Part shown: in pieces, positions 31,493 to 33,766 of the stretch | Numbering within the stretch: position 1 is the stretch's first letter | Layout: every line of letters starts with the position of its first letter | Assembly: GCA_017936565.1 (NCBI GenBank) | Contig: JAGBFG010000044.1 | Coordinates: 1 to 33,766, forward strand | Length of the DNA: 33,766 nucleotides | Direction: 5' to 3' | DNA from: Clostridia bacterium | Lineage (GTDB): Bacteria > Bacillota > Clostridia > Oscillospirales > CAG-272 | Made by a program: the position numbers and the translations under genes | Notes under the pieces: model-generated | What the model was told of the DNA's origin: nothing | Databases searched by the model: none | Seen by the model: only the letters and a program-made list of their open reading frames with translations

Positions 31493-32295
31493 AGAAGCTA
31501 TATTTGTACGATTTGAGGGCACTTTGGCGGATTTTGACACCGTTTCTGGCTCTGGCGCCTGTGGTTGGTCTTATTGCCTTTGGCATTATGGAGCTGATTA
31601 CCGTCTTAGAGATGCGTAACCTCGCCTTGAACGGCACGCTGCTTTTGCTCTATTTCCTTTGTGTTGTGGCTATTATGCTGGTCAGCGTGGCAGTTATGTT
31701 TTTCGTTGTACAGAGATATTATAAGAATTTCTTTACCGATGAGGGCTATTTGACCTTGGTTCTGCCCGCCACCATTGAAGCACAGGTAACCGCCAAAATT
31801 CTTTCGGGTGTAACTTGGAGTCTTTTATCCACCGTTTCCTTGTCTGTTTCCCTGTTTTTTGCCCTTGGTCTTCCTATTCTGCGCTCCTTGGAGATCGATT
31901 TTTGGGTGCAATCCTTTTCTTCTGTATTAGAAGAAATGGGGCTGATGTTCGGCGGAGTCAACGGGGTCTTATCCGTTATTTCTTCTCTTTTGTCTGTGTT
32001 CTCCCAAATCGTTCTTTTGTACACCGCTATTACCCTTGGCTCTCTTATCATACGCAAGCATAAAATTTTCGGCTCGGTTCTGTTCTACTTTGTCATCAAC
32101 GCGCTTATCAGCGCGGCAAGCGGATTATTTTCGTTTGTTTGCGGTCTTTTTCTGGCAGGGGCAGAGACGGTTGAGCAAATCGCCATGGCAAACACCATTA
32201 CCCACTTGACAACCATTTTAGTCAATCTCGCGGTTTTGTTTGGTGGCTATTTCTGCTCTTGCGGTATGATGAAAAAGAGAATAAATCTCGAATAA
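31486..32295 (+). CDS. ABC transporter permease (ABC-2 type)
   Basis: A 269-residue membrane protein with about six hydrophobic segments, near residues 15-40, 50-75, 105-130, 160-180, 195-225 and 235-262. There is a short cytoplasmic N-terminus (LKKLYLYDLRALWRIL). The motif FTDEGYLTLVLPATIEAQVTAKILSGVTW after the second segment is typical of permeases paired with YtrB-like ATPases in Firmicutes. It overlaps the ATPase gene by seven bases and ends the upp operon at a strong terminator. Substrate unknown. Confidence 0.85.
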   Translation: MLKKLYLYDLRALWRILTPFLALAPVVGLIAFGIMELITVLEMRNLALNGTLLLLYFLCVVAIMLVSVAVMFFVVQRYYKNFFTDEGYLTLVLPATIEAQVTAKILSGVTWSLLSTVSLSVSLFFALGLPILRSLEIDFWVQSFSSVLEEMGLMFGGVNGVLSVISSLLSVFSQIVLLYTAITLGSLIIRKHKIFGSVLFYFVINALISAASGLFSFVCGLFLAGAETVEQIAMANTITHLTTILVNLAVLFGGYFCSCGMMKKRINLE

Positions 32296-32312
32296 CGCGT
32301 TTTCCAAATATA

Positions 32313-32354
32313 AAAAAATTGGCAGTTGCCTTTTAGAAGGACTGCCAATTTTTT
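32313..32354. terminator. Bidirectional terminator between converging operons
   Basis: AAAAAATTGGCAGT (32313-32326) pairs perfectly with ACTGCCAATTTTTT (32341-32354), with an inner CCTT/AAGG stem. T runs occur on both strands. Confidence 0.92.
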
Positions 32355-33069
32355 ATTGCAATAAAAGACGAATGCCCCACAAAACACAAAGGTGTAAGGG
32401 GTAATAGAGGTAAAAGAAATACTTGCATCTACCCCTTCCCGCTTTGCCGTTATACAAGCAAACGAGGGGTAAGGCGAAAAGGCAAAACCATTGCCAAGCG
32501 CCAAGAGGGGCGCCCCTTAATGACAGGCAAAGGAAAAGCATACCAATAGCAAAAAGCACTATTTTTTGCTTCCTTGTTCTGCCTATATAGACAAAAACAG
32601 GAAGAAGGACGCCAAAGATATCATAGCTGACGGAAAGCCCGTAAAAGCCAAAGAAGCCATAGCAAAGAAACGCTGTTGCCGCAAGAGTGGGAATAAAGAG
32701 CAGCGCCCATCTCTTATCCTCTACACTTATATCGCAAAGCCACATAAAAAGGACGGAAAGGGCTAACGTGACAAAGATGTTCAAGTTCAGGCTCTTCATA
32801 TACACAAAGTAAACAGCCTGTATGGCAATGCCGAAGAGCGCCAAGCGCAAGCCGTACGCCTTGCGGTTTTTGGTGTGGGTATATCCTTCGGCGACACAAA
32901 AGGCAAAGAGGGGAAAGGAAACGCGTCCAAAAAGGCGCAGGATCTGATAGAGCCAAGGCGGCATAAAGGCGCAAAACACAAGACCGATATGATCAAGCGT
33001 CATCAGCGCCAATGCCAGCCATTTTAAGACGCTTCCCGACAGAAAGGGCTTTGGGAAGGTAAAACGCAT
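32353..33069 (-). CDS. TraX-family membrane protein
   Basis: A 238-residue protein with seven or eight hydrophobic segments. LKWLALALMTLDHIGLVF near the start, with the conserved LDH/DHIG motif, followed by LRLFGRVSFPLFAFCVAEGYTHTKNRKAYGLRLALFGI, is the TraX acyltransferase-3-like signature. F-plasmid TraX acetylates pilin; chromosomal Firmicute members have no known role. I chose ATG 33069 because GAGG lies seven bases before it; a TTG at 33120 overlapping the upstream stop codon is possible but gives a less hydrophobic, unusual N-terminus. Confidence 0.88.
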   Translation of the reverse strand: MRFTFPKPFLSGSVLKWLALALMTLDHIGLVFCAFMPPWLYQILRLFGRVSFPLFAFCVAEGYTHTKNRKAYGLRLALFGIAIQAVYFVYMKSLNLNIFVTLALSVLFMWLCDISVEDKRWALLFIPTLAATAFLCYGFFGFYGLSVSYDIFGVLLPVFVYIGRTRKQKIVLFAIGMLFLCLSLRGAPLGAWQWFCLFALPLVCLYNGKAGRGRCKYFFYLYYPLHLCVLWGIRLLLQ

Positions 33070-33116
33070 AAATTTGCCTCGTACAATGTTATTTGTCCAT
33101 AAAGGAGTCTTTTCTT

Positions 33117-33443
33117 TCAAGCTCTTAAAAGGGTTATATGAAAATATTTTTCCTGAAAGCGCGTTTTCTCTATGATTTCTTCATCGCTAAACTGCTTGTT
33201 TTCGGGGGCAACGATCCATTTCGTTTCATTGTCATCGCTTCGATGAATGATGGCGATAACGACCCCGTCAAACGCATCTAACGGCTCATCTACGCCAAGT
33301 ATATAGGCATCCTGCTCCTCGCCATCGCCCCCGATGACGCTTGGCACATAGCCGTAGTTCACCTCATATACGATGCTTTTGTGCTTGGGGTGAACGGATC
33401 CCTTGGGTCTGTCAACGACAACGTGAACCCTTTTCCCTATCAT
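33117..33443 (-). CDS. Short inorganic pyrophosphatase-like protein
   Basis: A 108-residue protein resembling the core of family I pyrophosphatases: VVVDRPKGSVHPKHKSIVYEVNYGYVPSVIGGDGEEQDAYILGVDEPLDAFDGVVIAIIHRSDD. The acidic cluster GDGEEQDAY takes the place of the family's DGDPxD. It is much shorter than the usual 170 or so residues, but short proteins of this kind are widespread in Firmicutes; hydrolysis of pyrophosphate is not assured. The ATG overlaps the upstream hydrolase stop by four bases, with AAGGGG before it. Confidence 0.8.
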   Translation of the reverse strand: MIGKRVHVVVDRPKGSVHPKHKSIVYEVNYGYVPSVIGGDGEEQDAYILGVDEPLDAFDGVVIAIIHRSDDNETKWIVAPENKQFSDEEIIEKTRFQEKYFHITLLRA

Positions 33444-33766
33444 ATGCTATCCCCTTCGCTTTCCCACGTGGGAATGTTTTTTAGCTTGCTCCAAACAAAT
33501 TTACCCATATTTTTTCCACCGAGCTTATTTAAGTGTATGCTATCAAGCTGATAATCTCTTGCCTTGACGCGCGCATATCCAAAGCCCGCCTCGCAAAACA
33601 CGTTGATGACGGCAACGCCATTCAAACGCGCGGCGCGTTCTATGGTTTCGGCAAACTCAAACTGTGTCATCCCTCTTTTTTCGTTGACTGTATGAGGTGG
33701 CGCGTCATTGGCGCCAATCATAATGATAACCACAATCTGCGCCGTTGTTTTCTCTTGCAAATACCG
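33440..33766 (-). CDS. SGNH/GDSL hydrolase, C-terminal part (cut by window edge)
   Basis: About 108 residues of an esterase-type hydrolase; the N-terminus with the GDS serine block lies outside the window. VVIIMIGANDAP is the block III GxND motif, and YQLDSIHLNKLGGKNMGKFVW contains the catalytic Asp-x-x-His (DSIH) of block V. The ending is normal. It overlaps the pyrophosphatase-like gene by four bases, so the three leftward genes probably form one operon whose promoter is outside the window. Confidence 0.82.
   Translation of the reverse strand, partial: RYLQEKTTAQIVVIIMIGANDAPPHTVNEKRGMTQFEFAETIERAARLNGVAVINVFCEAGFGYARVKARDYQLDSIHLNKLGGKNMGKFVWSKLKNIPTWESEGDSI

Overview
The window looks like chromosome from an endospore-forming clostridial Firmicute of mid GC content, probably gut-associated. 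The evidence is a SpoIVB peptidase, strong TTGACA/TATAAT promoters with AGGAGG-type ribosome binding sites, many intrinsic terminators, a BspA-type leucine-rich-repeat lipoprotein, a GH78-like enzyme and an oxygen-sensitive glycyl radical enzyme with its activase. I cannot name a genus. No tRNA, rRNA, CRISPR array, transposase or integrase was found.

Layout. 1-1312: 5' end of ychF, an XRE regulator and a frameshifted SLOG-type gene. 1413-2642: an orphan OmpR-type response regulator, then a 400-bp nested hairpin array between convergent genes. 2643-5149: metY-metA (leftward), preceded by a promoter, a methionine-rich leader peptide and overlapping antiterminator and terminator stems. This looks like ribosome-mediated methionine attenuation and is the most interesting feature here. 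5194-7329: SDR plus FAD-oxidoreductase operon. 7358-10675: GH78-like protein and a BspA-like lipoprotein. 10669-14308: a glycyl radical enzyme, split at an A AAA AAG heptamer, with its activase and a divergent AraC regulator. 14380-16701: a second hairpin array, an organophosphate-type MFS transporter and a second AraC regulator.

16702-23088: a degraded copy of the spoIVB 3' end, an AT-richer catabolic cassette (pfkB, zinc dehydrogenase, a GDPD-PHP fusion, an FAD oxidoreductase and a divergent DeoR regulator), then intact spoIVB. The fragment and the intact gene tail are in direct orientation around the cassette, as expected if foreign DNA recombined into the spoIVB 3' end. 24282-27349: a small DUF6514-like protein, glnS and a metallo-beta-lactamase-fold hydrolase. 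27439-32354: upp-rluA-lnt-ABC ATPase-ABC permease, tightly overlapped. 32353-33766: leftward TraX-like, short pyrophosphatase-like and SGNH hydrolase genes; the last is cut by the window edge.

How the genes work together. MetA carries the Glu111 typical of acetyl-CoA-using enzymes and MetY is an O-acetylhomoserine sulfhydrylase, so the two form a direct sulfhydrylation route from homoserine to homocysteine. The spoIVB-flanked cassette combines phosphodiesterase, phosphatase, polyol dehydrogenase, sugar kinase and FAD enzyme functions. With the nearby organophosphate-type transporter it suggests use of a phosphorylated sugar or polyol compound, but the substrate cannot be read from sequence.
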